64,000 nucleotides of DNA, taken from contig NZ_CP083554.1 in NCBI RefSeq assembly GCF_025144465.1, forward strand, positions 44,465 through 108,464. The letters are read 5' to 3'. The first letter of the stretch is position 1, and every line of letters begins with the position of its first letter. The notes under the pieces are model-generated. The model saw only the letters and a program-made list of their open reading frames with translations. It made no database searches and was not told the DNA's origin. The DNA is from Leisingera sp. S132 (GTDB lineage Bacteria; Pseudomonadota; Alphaproteobacteria; Rhodobacterales; Rhodobacteraceae). Shown here one piece after another: positions 26,262 through 36,700 of the stretch. The translations under genes and the position numbers were made by a program.

Positions 26262-27685
26262 CCTTCAACCTCCTGAACCAGCAGGATTTCGATCCTGCGG
26301 TTCTTGGCCCGCCCGGCGCGGGTGCTGTTGTCTGCAATCGGTTCCTTGTCGGCGCGGCCTTCCGCCGACAGCCGGTCCGGATCCTTCATCACGGCGGCCA
26401 TGCCCGCCATCACCGATTTCGCCCGCGCCAGCGACAGCGCCATGTTGGACGGGAAGCGGGAGGAGCGGATCGGCACGTTGTCGGAATGCCCTGCCACGAT
26501 GATCTTGCCCTTTTCGTCATTCAGCGCCTCGGCTACCCGGTTCACCGGGTTGCGGAACGCCTTGCTCAGCTGGTCCGAGCCGGAGCCGAACATGCCGGAG
26601 CCTGTCAGCCGGATGATGAGCGTGTTGCCCTTCTGGAAGACCTGCACGATGCCTTCCTTGATCTCAGGTTCCAGGAAGCCCGCAACCTTGGCCACCTGTT
26701 CCTCGGTGGTCGGCGCCAACGGCGGCGGCGGCGGCGGCGGTGCGCGCCGCTCCAGCTCTGCCTTGGGGCCGCTGTCCACGATTGTCAGCTGCCCGACCAC
26801 GTTTTCGGTCTGGTTCGACAGCATCCAGCTGAGACCCAGAAACTGCAGCGCCAGAATGGCACAGGTCGCCGCCATGGTGATCCACACCAGCCGCCAGACC
26901 GACAGCGCCTTGAACGGTTTGACGATGCCTTCCCAATGCGGCGACAGATCGCGCTCGACGGGGCCGCGCTGGTTGCGGATGATCCGGGCCAGTGCGCCTC
27001 GGATCTGCAGGTGCTTTTCCGATCCGCCCTGCTCCACCCGCAGACGGCCCTCGAACCCCAGCGACAGGCACATATAGAGGAACTCGAGCATGTCGATATT
27101 GTTGCCCGGCTCTTTCTCAAGCCGCGCCAGCAGGTCATAAAACCGGTCGCCGCCCACCACCTCGCGGTGGAAGGTCGCCACCATCGACTGCAGCCCCCAG
27201 GCAGACTGCCCGCCCCAGGGCGTGTTCAGCACCACGTCATCCAGCGTCGCGCACAGCGCGTAACGCGCAACCTTGACCGTCTGCGCGGCAATACCTGCCT
27301 GCAGGGCGCGGTTCTCAAACGCGCGCACCTCTGCCACCACATTCTTGCGCAACCCGTCCGGGTCCATGTGCTGGGCCCGGTTGCGGATGCGCGAAATCAG
27401 CGCAAACAGGGTCGAGGCGCAGGCGGTCAGCTGGTTCATCCCCGTCAGCGCCATCTTCGGCGCCTTGGCCCCGCCCGGAGCAGCCTGCGGCCTGGGCGCG
27501 GCAGCCTGCGGCACCCCATAGGCATCCAGATCCGGATCCGCGGGCTGGTCCTGCACCGGCTGGGTCTGCTGCGGAACCTCCGGCTGCTGCATCGGCGTGG
27601 CCGGGCGCCGCCCGCCGGGGTTCGGCTTGATCACCGTCTTGTCGGTATCCCCCGGTTCAGCAAAGGGATCGTCATAATCAGCCAT
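26258..27685 (-). CDS. tssL: Type VI membrane complex protein TssL with OmpA domain
   Basis: A 475-residue 'extended' TssL. A Pro/Gln-rich cytoplasmic leader (1-70) precedes the DotU domain (about 75-250: LTACASTLFALISRIRN, DDVVLNTPWGG, FLYMCLSLGFEGRLRV). One membrane helix is at about 260-285. The C-terminal periplasmic OmpA domain (about 345-470) has IVAGHSDNVPI and RAKNRRIEILLV and should anchor the complex to peptidoglycan. That built-in anchor may matter because no TssJ is visible. Overlaps tssM by four bases. Confidence 0.96.
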   Translation of the reverse strand: MADYDDPFAEPGDTDKTVIKPNPGGRRPATPMQQPEVPQQTQPVQDQPADPDLDAYGVPQAAAPRPQAAPGGAKAPKMALTGMNQLTACASTLFALISRIRNRAQHMDPDGLRKNVVAEVRAFENRALQAGIAAQTVKVARYALCATLDDVVLNTPWGGQSAWGLQSMVATFHREVVGGDRFYDLLARLEKEPGNNIDMLEFLYMCLSLGFEGRLRVEQGGSEKHLQIRGALARIIRNQRGPVERDLSPHWEGIVKPFKALSVWRLVWITMAATCAILALQFLGLSWMLSNQTENVVGQLTIVDSGPKAELERRAPPPPPPPLAPTTEEQVAKVAGFLEPEIKEGIVQVFQKGNTLIIRLTGSGMFGSGSDQLSKAFRNPVNRVAEALNDEKGKIIVAGHSDNVPIRSSRFPSNMALSLARAKSVMAGMAAVMKDPDRLSAEGRADKEPIADNSTRAGRAKNRRIEILLVQEVEG

Positions 27686-27699
27686 TTCAGCGCCTTCCC

Positions 27700-29040
27700 T
27701 TATGCATTACGGATCGCCCAAAGCTCCATCTTGAGCCCCGGATACTGTCCCGACACATGCACCGCGATGCCGCCCGAGGTGGTCATCTTGCGCCAATAGG
27801 GGCTGTCCGCATCCATCTCGAAATAGACCACACCGGAATGGTAGGGGATCTGCCGCGGCGCCACCGGCAGCGGGCGCAGCGTGATCCCCGGCAGGGCTGA
27901 GTTCACCAGCTGGCGGATTTCTTCCACGGGGCCGATCTTGGCCTGGCCCGAGAAATGCTTGCGCACGTCCTCGGCCGCGATGTCGGCACTGACCGCCAGC
28001 ACAAAGCCCGCGTTGCCCAGCAGCTTGCGGTCGGCGATGACACCCACCGAGATGCCGTATTTACGCGCTTCCAGCTTGATCGGAATTGCGGTCTGCTCAA
28101 GCACAGAGCTCAGATACTGGCGCAGCACCCGAATGACCGGTGCGAAGCATTCCACCAGATTGTCATGGGTATAGGGCGGAAACTCCGGCGCCTGTTTTTC
28201 GGTGGACATGAACACCGACAGCTCCCCCGCCAGACCTGCGCAGGCGGTGAACAGCCGTTCCGGGTGCAGGTTCTCGATGTTGCGCAGGTGGCGCACCTGC
28301 GGCAGCATCCGGTTGACCACGGCCAGCAGCATGAAATCCGACACATCCGCGACACCGCGGGCGCCGCCCGCCTCGGACAGGCGGCCCGCCAGCGCCTCCA
28401 TCCGATGCGCCAGCAGCCCTTCCAGCTCGCGCAGGAACCCGCTGAGTGCAGGCGCGGCCCGCACATCCAGGCAGGACGGGATAAAGGCCTGGTCCAGCAC
28501 GATCTCCTTGTCCGGGCGCACTTCGATGATGCGCGCCACGGGGATCGCCAGCAGGTCGGCCAGATCATCCACCTCCAGCGCGAATTGCAGGCGCATCTTG
28601 CCGACGTCCAGCTGCACCGGCTTGCGCTCGGTGGAGGTCACATCGGTCACTTCCACCGCGTCCGGGCGCAGTCGGCTGGCCGAACGTTCGGCACCGCTCA
28701 GATCGACCTCGGTCGCGCCCTGCCGGCGCTGCGGCACGGTCAGGTAGACGATGCAGTCCTTGACGGTGGTCGGGACTTCCATTGCCGGCGGATGCGGATC
28801 CGCCATCGGCACCCGGAACACGGTGCCGTCATGGGTCAGACCCTCGCAGGACTTCACCGCAAACTGGCCGATCTTCAGCGCCTCATGGTCGATCTCCAGT
28901 CCGTTCACGCCCCAGGCATAGGGGCTCAGCCGCCGCGCCAGCCCGGACACCAGCGCCTCGTTGTAACGGTCGGACTGCTGGAAATGGTGCGGCTGCAGAA
29001 ACAGCCCCTCCGTCCAAAGTACCTTGCTGTCCCAGGACAC
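27700..29040 (-). CDS. tssK: Type VI baseplate protein TssK
   Basis: A 446-residue protein with the full TssK pattern: the family opening SKVLWTEGLFLQPHHFQQSDRYNEAL, the middle ARIIEVRPDK segment and the C-terminal LVNSALPGITLRPLPVAPRQIPYHSGVVYFE. TssK trimers connect the baseplate wedges to TssL and TssM at the inner membrane. It lies between tagH and tssL in the leftward operon. Nothing odd is seen. Confidence 0.96.
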   Translation of the reverse strand: MSWDSKVLWTEGLFLQPHHFQQSDRYNEALVSGLARRLSPYAWGVNGLEIDHEALKIGQFAVKSCEGLTHDGTVFRVPMADPHPPAMEVPTTVKDCIVYLTVPQRRQGATEVDLSGAERSASRLRPDAVEVTDVTSTERKPVQLDVGKMRLQFALEVDDLADLLAIPVARIIEVRPDKEIVLDQAFIPSCLDVRAAPALSGFLRELEGLLAHRMEALAGRLSEAGGARGVADVSDFMLLAVVNRMLPQVRHLRNIENLHPERLFTACAGLAGELSVFMSTEKQAPEFPPYTHDNLVECFAPVIRVLRQYLSSVLEQTAIPIKLEARKYGISVGVIADRKLLGNAGFVLAVSADIAAEDVRKHFSGQAKIGPVEEIRQLVNSALPGITLRPLPVAPRQIPYHSGVVYFEMDADSPYWRKMTTSGGIAVHVSGQYPGLKMELWAIRNA

Positions 29041-29087
29041 CGGGATCTCCTCTCACTTGCGGGCACGCGCGCAGAGCGCGGTGCCGG

Positions 29088-30557
29088 TCATTCCTTCAGC
29101 CTGTCCAGCTGATCCTTGTAGGCCCGCGCAAATTCGCGGCTGAACAGGTCGTGAAAATCATTCTCAGCCTGGTCGGAAATCTCCGCATAAAGCTGCTCGT
29201 ATACGTCCCAGTACCGCGCCTTCTTGCCGCGCAAGAGGCCGGTGAAACCGCCCTTGTCCTCGATCTGCGCTTCCAGCGCCTTGGGGTCGAGGCGCTTCAG
29301 CACGCCTTTCAGCGCCGCCTCCATGCCGGTGACCATCGCCACCTCATGCGCCTTGATATCCCGCAGCGCCTCCTCGGCGGCGGTCTCGGGCGACAGGTAG
29401 CCCCTGGTCGCGGGGCGCACCATCGCCTCCACTGCCTGTTCCGGGGTGATCGAGAATTTCAGCGGGTTGTTGCCGCCCGCAGAAATCATCGTTTGCTCGA
29501 TGCGGAACTCGGACTTGATCGAGGTACGCGTCATCAGGATTTCACGCAGGCCGGTGACCAGCGTTTTCATCACCCGGCCCATCCGCGCCATGGTGCTGGC
29601 GTGCTCCGCAGGATCAAGACTGACGTCCGCACCAACGCCCTTGAGAAAGGCCTCAACCGCCTCCTGCGAGGCTTCCGAGGGTGCCGCCGCGGCAGGCGCA
29701 ACGGTCTTTTCACCGCTGTCCTGCGGCGGCGGGATTTCCTGCGGCGGCGCAGGCGGGGCCTCTTGCGGCGGAGCCGAAGGCGGCACCTCCGCTGGCGGCT
29801 GCGGCACTTCACGCGGCGGTGGCACAGGCTGCGGATCCGGCTGGGGCGCAGGAACCTCCGGCTCGCCGATGCCGGACAGGAAATCATCGTCCCAGTCATC
29901 CGGGATCAGGCTGGACTGCGCCGCAGGCGCTGCAAACCCGTCCGAGGCGGTCGGGTTGTGATTGGGCAGGCTTGCCCCCTCCCCTTCGCGCCCGTCGCTG
30001 GCCTTCTGAAAGAACGGATCCTCCTCCTCGCCCAAGGGCGGCAGCAGCTCGTCAATCGGGTCTACCGGACTGAACTGCGCAGGCCCCTTCGGCCCCTCGC
30101 CCAGCAGGTCATCCAGAAAGTCCCCGCCCGGTCCGGCATCCTCCAGCAGCTGCAGCGGATCCGGCGCATTGGCCGCATTGCCGTGCGAGGCGGGGCCCTG
30201 TGCCGCCGGCCCCGCAATCATGTCGCCCACATCCGCCAAGTCATCGCGGATTTCCACCACCAGCTCATAATTGCCGACACACAGAACGTCGCCGTTGTTC
30301 AACGGCGTCGGAGTGCGGCCCAGCGGGATCTTCGAATAGTTCAGAAAGGTGCCGTTGGAGCTGAGATCCACCACCACCACATTGCCGTTGTGATCCTCGA
30401 TCACACAATGGTTGCGCGACAGCATCTGGTCCGGATCCGGCAGCACCAGATCACAGCTGGCACCGCGCCCCACAGTCAGGCTCGGCCCCCGCATCGGAAC
30501 AGGGGCCGCATCGCCGGGCATCGCGCCCGAGCTCTGGAATTTCAGTGTCACTCCCAT
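29088..30557 (-). CDS. tagH: FHA-domain type VI scaffold protein (TagH/Fha)
   Basis: A 489-residue protein. The FHA phosphothreonine-binding domain is at about residues 25-95 (LTVGRGASCDLVLPDPDQMLSRNHCVIE, DLSSNGTFLN). An acidic and Pro-rich low-complexity middle follows (about 105-295). The C-terminal region (about 300-485: SPETAAEEALRDIKAHEVAMVTGMEAAL, LYAEISDQAENDFHDLFSREFARAYKDQL) is the domain typical of type VI FHA proteins. It is the expected substrate and reader of PpkA phosphorylation, countered by PppA. Confidence 0.93.
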   Translation of the reverse strand: MGVTLKFQSSGAMPGDAAPVPMRGPSLTVGRGASCDLVLPDPDQMLSRNHCVIEDHNGNVVVVDLSSNGTFLNYSKIPLGRTPTPLNNGDVLCVGNYELVVEIRDDLADVGDMIAGPAAQGPASHGNAANAPDPLQLLEDAGPGGDFLDDLLGEGPKGPAQFSPVDPIDELLPPLGEEEDPFFQKASDGREGEGASLPNHNPTASDGFAAPAAQSSLIPDDWDDDFLSGIGEPEVPAPQPDPQPVPPPREVPQPPAEVPPSAPPQEAPPAPPQEIPPPQDSGEKTVAPAAAAPSEASQEAVEAFLKGVGADVSLDPAEHASTMARMGRVMKTLVTGLREILMTRTSIKSEFRIEQTMISAGGNNPLKFSITPEQAVEAMVRPATRGYLSPETAAEEALRDIKAHEVAMVTGMEAALKGVLKRLDPKALEAQIEDKGGFTGLLRGKKARYWDVYEQLYAEISDQAENDFHDLFSREFARAYKDQLDRLKE

Positions 30558-30565
30558 GCCTGGGC

Positions 30566-30868
30566 TTATCCTCCCACCAGAACGGTGACTTCACCCTTGG
30601 CAACCATGCCGCCGCAGGCCGTGCTGTCGAGGATGCGCGCGGCCGGCAGGTTGTTGATCAGCACCGTTGCCGACCCCTTGATGATCGGGTGCGGCGACGG
30701 CGCCGCGGTGCACATGTCGCTCAGCCGTGCAGCCGGCAGCTTGGCCACCAGCACGGTGACCGCACAGGGCGGCAGAATCGGCGTCGGCACCGGCAGCACC
30801 GGCGGCGGCGGGGTGGAGGGCAGCATGCAGGCATGCAGATCCGTCACCCGGGCCTGTGGCATTCCCAT
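30566..30868 (-). CDS. PAAR-domain spike tip protein
   Basis: A 100-residue protein made almost wholly of a PAAR domain: PQARVTDLHACM, then VTVLVAKLPAARLSDMCTA, and GSATVLINNLPAARILDSTACGGMV. It should cap the VgrG trimer as a sharpened tip and may carry effectors. There is no extra toxin domain. It sits between the unknown 202-residue gene and tagH, as in many type VI operons. Confidence 0.95.
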   Translation of the reverse strand: MGMPQARVTDLHACMLPSTPPPPVLPVPTPILPPCAVTVLVAKLPAARLSDMCTAAPSPHPIIKGSATVLINNLPAARILDSTACGGMVAKGEVTVLVGG

Positions 30869-30884
30869 CTGTTCATCCTCCCAT

Positions 30885-31493
30885 TCAGTCCTGCGCGGCC
30901 TGCAGCGGGACTTCGATCACCTGCCCCTTGCCGCCGCGCGCAATATCCAGCGCCCGCTCGATCAGAACGGCGCCGTGTTCTTCAAACTTATCAGACAATT
31001 GACCCAAGGCCACCATATTCATGGCAAAGGCAGCCGCCTCAGAGGCCCCTGCCGGGGCAGGATATTGATTCAATTCTCCGGGTCCCAGGGTTCCGGCCGC
31101 ATACAGCACCGCCAGCGCGCAATTCACCGTATCATCATCCACATAGGCATGATCCAGGGTGATCCGCGCCTTGTCGCGGTTTTCCTCGCTGGGCTCAAAC
31201 ACCCAGGCCTCCGACGCGGTCAGCGAGGCCGGGTCCTTGTCCGAGCGCGGCCCGATATAATCGCGCGCCGCCAGGCAGGCCCACCACACCCGCTCACGCG
31301 GGGGCAGCAGTACCGCCAGGGTGCGCAGCAGATCAACCAGCGCGCCCTTGCGGTCCAGCTCCTCCAGCACAATCCCCGCCTGCGCCGTTGGCGGCGCCTC
31401 CAGCGGGGTTTTCAGGATGACATTTGCCCGCGACAGCAGCTTCGCCACCGGGTCAGCAGGCATTTTCACCAGCTTTTCAAATCTTGCCGACAT
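30885..31493 (-). CDS. Uncharacterised type VI-associated protein (possible DUF6931)
   Basis: A 202-residue protein of unknown function between vgrG and the PAAR gene. It is predicted soluble and helical, with no signal peptide or membrane segment. Segments such as LPPRERVWWACLAARD and ALAVLYAAGTLGP recall a family (DUF6931 in my memory) found next to VgrG and PAAR genes, which suggests an adaptor or spike-loading role. I start at ATG 31493 rather than the GTG two codons earlier because GGCGGG lies at a good distance. The function is open. Confidence 0.72.
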   Translation of the reverse strand: MSARFEKLVKMPADPVAKLLSRANVILKTPLEAPPTAQAGIVLEELDRKGALVDLLRTLAVLLPPRERVWWACLAARDYIGPRSDKDPASLTASEAWVFEPSEENRDKARITLDHAYVDDDTVNCALAVLYAAGTLGPGELNQYPAPAGASEAAAFAMNMVALGQLSDKFEEHGAVLIERALDIARGGKGQVIEVPLQAAQD

Positions 31494-31503
31494 CTGCACC
31501 CGC

Positions 31504-33642
31504 CTAGTTGATCATCGTGAGGCCGCCCTTCAGGGTCAGCATGGCCTCGCCTTTGACGGTGGTCATCGGCGCTTTTGCCTCAACCATCCCGGTGCCCTCG
31601 ATCTTGATCATCGGCCCCTTGATAGTGACGCCCGAGTTGTCGATTTTGACCGAGGAGGCGCCCACGGTCAGCTTGATCTCCTGACCTGCGCTCATCGCGA
31701 TCTTGCCCGCGGTCACATCGACGGTCAGATTGCCCAGCGACACGGTTTCCGAATGGTTCCCCTTGGCAATGGTTTCGGTCAGGTTGCCGGTGTTGATGTC
31801 CAGCGTCACATTGCCCTTGTCGATGGTTTCGGCCAGGTTGCCCTTTTCCACATCCACCGTCATGTTGCCGGTCTTCACGGTCTCGGTACGGTCGCCCTTG
31901 TTCACCGTTTCAGTGACGTGCTGCTCAACCGTCAGAACATAGCTTTTCTCGTCAGCCGAGGTCACTTCCGGCGACGGCGCATCCAGACCAACCGTCACCG
32001 TAGAGCGGTCCTTGACCAGCATCTGGTGATCCTTCTCCGCCTGCACCCGCATCAGCTCGCTGTCTTTCTTGTCGTCGAACATCAGCTCGTTATAGCCGCC
32101 GCCGCCCTTTGACGAATTGGTCTTGATCCCCAGCTGGGTCTGATCGTCGGGGTAGGTATAGGGGGGCATGGTTTCAGCATTATAAAGCATGCCGGTACAG
32201 ATCGGCCGGTCCGGGTTACCATCCTCGAACTGGACCACCACTTCCTGGCCAATGCGCGGCACCGCAACCATGCCCCAGTTCTTGCCGGACCAGGGCGTCA
32301 CCACCCGCACAAAGCAGGAGGACGTCTCGTTTTTTTTGCCTTCCCTGTCCCAATGGAACTGGACTTTAATGCGCCCGTGCACATCGGTGTGGATTTCCTC
32401 GCCGCTGGGCCCCACAACCGTGGCGGTCTGCAACCCCTGCACTTCCGGCCAGGGCGTCACCAGCGGTGCGCGGAACTGGTCTGCCTTCAGGATTGCGCTG
32501 AAGGTTGATGCATAGACGTCATGCTCCATCTCCTCCGGAACATCCATGTTGCGCGCCTTCAGGTCGCGCCGCATGGCGCCTTTGGTTGCGATCTGCTCGG
32601 TTTTCTGGCTTTCGCGCTCGCCGTAATCCCAGGCCACCTTGACGTGATGCTCAGCATTGATGACGAGGTATTCCTTATTGTTCTCCGCCACCGGGTGTTT
32701 CTTCAGTTTGAAGGTGCTGCCGGTGCCCAGCGTTGCCACGCTGGAGGCGCCGCGCCAGGTGATATGCTTGATTGCTTCCGCTTCCATCCGCACCCGCGCC
32801 AGCTTGTTGCCCAGGCCCGAGTTCTTCCGGTAGTGGCCCTGATAGTCGTAGACTTCAAAATCCTTGAAAGAATGCTTGCCTTTCGGGATTGACGATGCTG
32901 CCTTCAGGTCCGCCGAAGGCGTCAGGAAATCAAAGTCATTCAGCGTGACCTTGCCGCGGGTGATCCGCTCATCCTTGGCCCACTCCGAGATATGCTCCTC
33001 GCGCCGCCGGTCGCTGTCGTCGCGGGCATGGAACTCAATATCAGAGCCGCCCTTGATCGGGCTGTGGGCGCTGACACCATCGCACAGCACCAGCTTTTCA
33101 ACTGCGGTATCGCCAGCGACGCTGTCGAAGTAGAAGTAAATCCCTTCTTCCTCCATCAGCCGGCACAGAAAATCGTGATCGCTCTCGCGGTATTGCAGGC
33201 AATACTCACGCTTCTCATAGGTCTCGCTCAGCTTGTCCGAGAAGTCGCTGAACCCATGGTCATTGAACACCTCCTTGATGATCTCAACCGTGGTCTTCTC
33301 CTGAAACACCCGCAGATCCGCGGTCCGGGTCAGCATCCAGAACCAGGGCCGCACTTCGGCCACATACATCTCATAGCCGTTGCGGAACCCCAGATACTCG
33401 ACCGAGACGCACATGCCGTTGAATTGATGCTCCGTCTGCTGGCGCATCACATGCACGTTCATTTGCTTGCCGACCAGATCCTGAAGATTTGGTTGCTTCT
33501 TGGTCGCCGCAAATTCGATCGTTGTCTCGGTAAGCTTGCTCAACCCCTCGCGCACAATGGCCCGGCTCATCATCAGGCCGTCGGTGGAATATGTCCCCGA
33601 CATCCAGGCGAGGTCGTTCTCATGGCCCTTGCTTACAACCAT
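31504..33642 (-). CDS. vgrG: Type VI spike protein VgrG (TssI)
   Basis: A 712-residue VgrG. The gp27-like part (about residues 15-380) includes EYLGFRNGYEMYVAEVRPWFWMLT and REYCLQYRESDHDFLCRLMEEEGIYFYF. The gp5-like OB fold follows (VQGLQTATVVGPSGEEIHTDVHGRIKVQFHWDREG, WGMVAVPRIGQEVVVQFEDGNPDRPI). From about residue 560 there are tandem beta-helix repeats (TVDVEKGNLAETIDKGNVTL) forming the needle. No toxin domain is attached. It trimerises into the puncturing spike and would be tipped by the nearby PAAR protein. Confidence 0.96.
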   Translation of the reverse strand: MVVSKGHENDLAWMSGTYSTDGLMMSRAIVREGLSKLTETTIEFAATKKQPNLQDLVGKQMNVHVMRQQTEHQFNGMCVSVEYLGFRNGYEMYVAEVRPWFWMLTRTADLRVFQEKTTVEIIKEVFNDHGFSDFSDKLSETYEKREYCLQYRESDHDFLCRLMEEEGIYFYFDSVAGDTAVEKLVLCDGVSAHSPIKGGSDIEFHARDDSDRRREEHISEWAKDERITRGKVTLNDFDFLTPSADLKAASSIPKGKHSFKDFEVYDYQGHYRKNSGLGNKLARVRMEAEAIKHITWRGASSVATLGTGSTFKLKKHPVAENNKEYLVINAEHHVKVAWDYGERESQKTEQIATKGAMRRDLKARNMDVPEEMEHDVYASTFSAILKADQFRAPLVTPWPEVQGLQTATVVGPSGEEIHTDVHGRIKVQFHWDREGKKNETSSCFVRVVTPWSGKNWGMVAVPRIGQEVVVQFEDGNPDRPICTGMLYNAETMPPYTYPDDQTQLGIKTNSSKGGGGYNELMFDDKKDSELMRVQAEKDHQMLVKDRSTVTVGLDAPSPEVTSADEKSYVLTVEQHVTETVNKGDRTETVKTGNMTVDVEKGNLAETIDKGNVTLDINTGNLTETIAKGNHSETVSLGNLTVDVTAGKIAMSAGQEIKLTVGASSVKIDNSGVTIKGPMIKIEGTGMVEAKAPMTTVKGEAMLTLKGGLTMIN

Positions 33643-33706
33643 GTCTCCTCCTTTCCGCGACGGGAACGGGGCCGGTAATCGCCGGCAGTGTTCTCAAACA
33701 TTCGCA

Positions 33707-36700
33707 TCACAAATCATCCAAAAGCGCGGCGAGGTCCGCATCCATATCATCATCATCCCCACCGTCACTGTCATCGTCATCCCCGAACGACGACAGCAAG
33801 TCATCCAGATCCCCGAGGCCATCGTCATCCCCGTCATCGCCTCCGAAATCAAGATCATCCAGGCCGAGATCGTCCTCATCGTCTCCGCCCAAATCCAAAT
33901 CAAGATCCAGGTCTTCGTCGTCATCGCCGCCCCCTGCAGGCGGCTTGGGCTTCGGCAGCCCGCGCGGGTCCGGCGGCGAGGGCTCCGGCGCTGGCAAACC
34001 GGTCCAGGGCCCCAGGATTTCGCTGCCTTTGAGCGAGTTGAAAGAGGTCAGCCGCACCTCATCCCGCCCCTTGACCGCGCTCACCGCCATGAACCCGCGT
34101 TCCTGCGCCATTGCGATCTTGTCCAGATCGATATTGCGCTCGGTGCAGGGCAGCGCCACCTGGTCGCCGAATTTGTCGTTCACATAATGATAGGGCATCC
34201 CGCCCAGAGACATAATCTTTCCCAGCTGCAGCGATGGCCCGTTTTCCTTGAAGGACCGCCCCAGAAGGATCGCCACCAGCACAACAGGATTGGCCCAGAG
34301 CATGCCGCGCAGGCCTTCCGTTTCGGTAAACTCCTCAAAATCAAACTCATAGCAGGGATCGGTTTTCTCGCCATAGGGATGGCGCAGCAGGAACCGCGGG
34401 CTGGCCAGCCCCAGATGACCCGCCTCCGCCATGCCCTGCAGCGTGGTCCAGGCATCGGCCACCAGCTTGGGGCGCTCCGCCTTGGGCGTTTTCAGGAATT
34501 CCGGCGAAACCGACGCAAAGAACGGCGCATCCACATGCGCCGCCACCCGCGCGATCCGGCCCAGCAGTTCCGCATGAGGCGGGGTTTCCTCGAACTGATA
34601 CATCCCGATCAGCGCCGAATAGCCGCCGCGCCCGTTCTCCTCGTCCAGCGGCTCTTCTGTCAGCAGCCGCACCAGACCGGTCTTTGACAGGTCGTCCTCG
34701 GCCGCCAGATCCGCTGCCAGCTCCTCAGCCGAGATGTCATAGAGCATCACATCCAGCGTATCGTCCGCCTCGATCGAGCGCGCCATCAGATCCAGCGAGC
34801 GCCACTGCGCCTCCACCGACTGGAATTCCGGGTGATGCAGCACCAGCCGCATCGCATCGGACAGCGCCTCATCCACTGCCTTCTGCATCTCGGCCACCTG
34901 CGGGTCCGGCAGCGCCCGGATGTGCGGCCCCACGACGCGGGCCAGCAGCTCCTCCACCGGCGAGGCCTCGCGCAGCGTGTTGCCGGTGTCCCCGATCAGC
35001 TGCTGAAACGCGCTCAGACGCTTGTCCGCCGGCATCGCGTTCCCGGCTGAAGTCCGCTTCGGCGCCCGCGCCTTGGTGCCATGTTTCTCTGCCCAGGCCT
35101 TCAGCGTCTTCGCCGCATGATCCGCCGTCGCGCCGCTCTGCAGCTGCTTGCGCAGACCGACCAGTTCCGAGAACAGCCCGACGTTTTCATACAGCTCATC
35201 CGGGTGCAGACCGTCCAGGTCCTCCAGCTTGACCGCGATGCCCGCCCCGTCCTTGCCGATCGGCAGCACCAGCTCGGTTGCAAAGCTCCCGATCACATCC
35301 TCGACCGTATCCGGGTCCAGCAGGACCGCCTTGCGCGCCGCCAGCGCATCGCCGGTCTCGATCTGCCCCTTGGCCGCGCGGCCGGAAAAATCGCCCAGGA
35401 CAGCCATCCGGAACCGCTTGCGCTCCAGTCGTGCGGGTTCGGGCCGCGCCGCGCTCATGGTGCCATAGGCAAACTCCGGATCGTCAGAGGCCGCCGCCGC
35501 GGCGGGTTCATCGCCATCCGCATCCAGATCCCCCAGAAGCGCATCCAAGTCATCGCCGCCGTCCCCGGCGGTGTCATCGTCATCCAGACCGCCCAGCAGG
35601 TCATCCAGATCCAAATCCCCATCGTCACCGCCCATCAGGCTGTCAAGATCCGCGTCCGCGTCCCCCAGCCCGCCCAGCAGCGCATCAAGGTCATCTTCGG
35701 CACTGTCCGCGTCCTCAGCTTCCGCTTCTTCGCCAAGCCCCGCCAGCAATCCCTCCAGATCGCCGTCCTCTTCCTCTTCGCTGCCAAGGTCCCCCAGCAG
35801 ATCATCCAGGCTGGCGTCCTCTGCGGCCTCGTCATCGTCCAGCCCGCCCAGCAGCGCGTCCAGATCATCCTCGCCAGCGTCCGCCGTCCCGCCGCTGTCA
35901 TCGTCATCCAATCCGCCAAGCAGATCATCAAGGCCGCCGGCCTCCGCGCCAGAAGCCTCGTCCAAGCCTCCAAGCAGCGCGTCAAGATCGTCACCGCCAC
36001 CATCTTCGTCGGCGGCCTCATCATCTGCCAAAAGCGCATCCAGATCAGCGCTCCCGTCATCTTCGCCGGCGTCCAATCCGCCCAGAAGATCCTCGAGGCT
36101 GCTGTCGTCTGACCCGGCTTCCGCAACGGTATCGTCCGCCCCGGCACTCAGCAGCGCATCTGCCTCCTCCGCGGACTCCTCTTCTGTATCCAGATCACCC
36201 AGCAGGCTGTCCAGACCGTCATCCTCATCCAATCCGCCCAGAAGCGCATCCAGATCCTCGTCACCGCTATCGGCATCCTCTGCACTGCCGGCCCCGGCAA
36301 GGCCCGCCAGCACATCAGCGGTATCCTCCCCGGCGTCGTCCTCCGGCGCATCGCTGCCAAGATCCGCCAATAGGTCATCCAGCCCGCTGTCTTCCTCTTC
36401 TTCGTCCGGCGCCTCCAGCGTATCAAGCGCGGCACTCAGATCGTCTTCAGCGGCCTCCTCGTCCGGCACATCCAGACCGCCCAGGATATCATCCAGATCC
36501 GTCTCATCCTCCGGGTCATCTTCCGGCAGATCATCAGCCAAACCGGCCAGCACATCGCCAGCCCCATCCGCCTCTTCGGACTCGTCCGGTGCCTCCAGAC
36601 TGTCCAGAATTGCGCTCAGATCCTCTTCGGGCTCGTCTTCAGGCGCGGCGTCCAGCAAGCCCTCAAGAATGTCCTCAGCGCCACCGTCTTCGGTATCTTC

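Noticed and set aside
31504..33642. VgrG as an evolved effector with a C-terminal toxin domain
   Set aside because: Residues after the OB fold are only repetitive beta-helix needle segments (GN-rich repeats) to the end of the protein.
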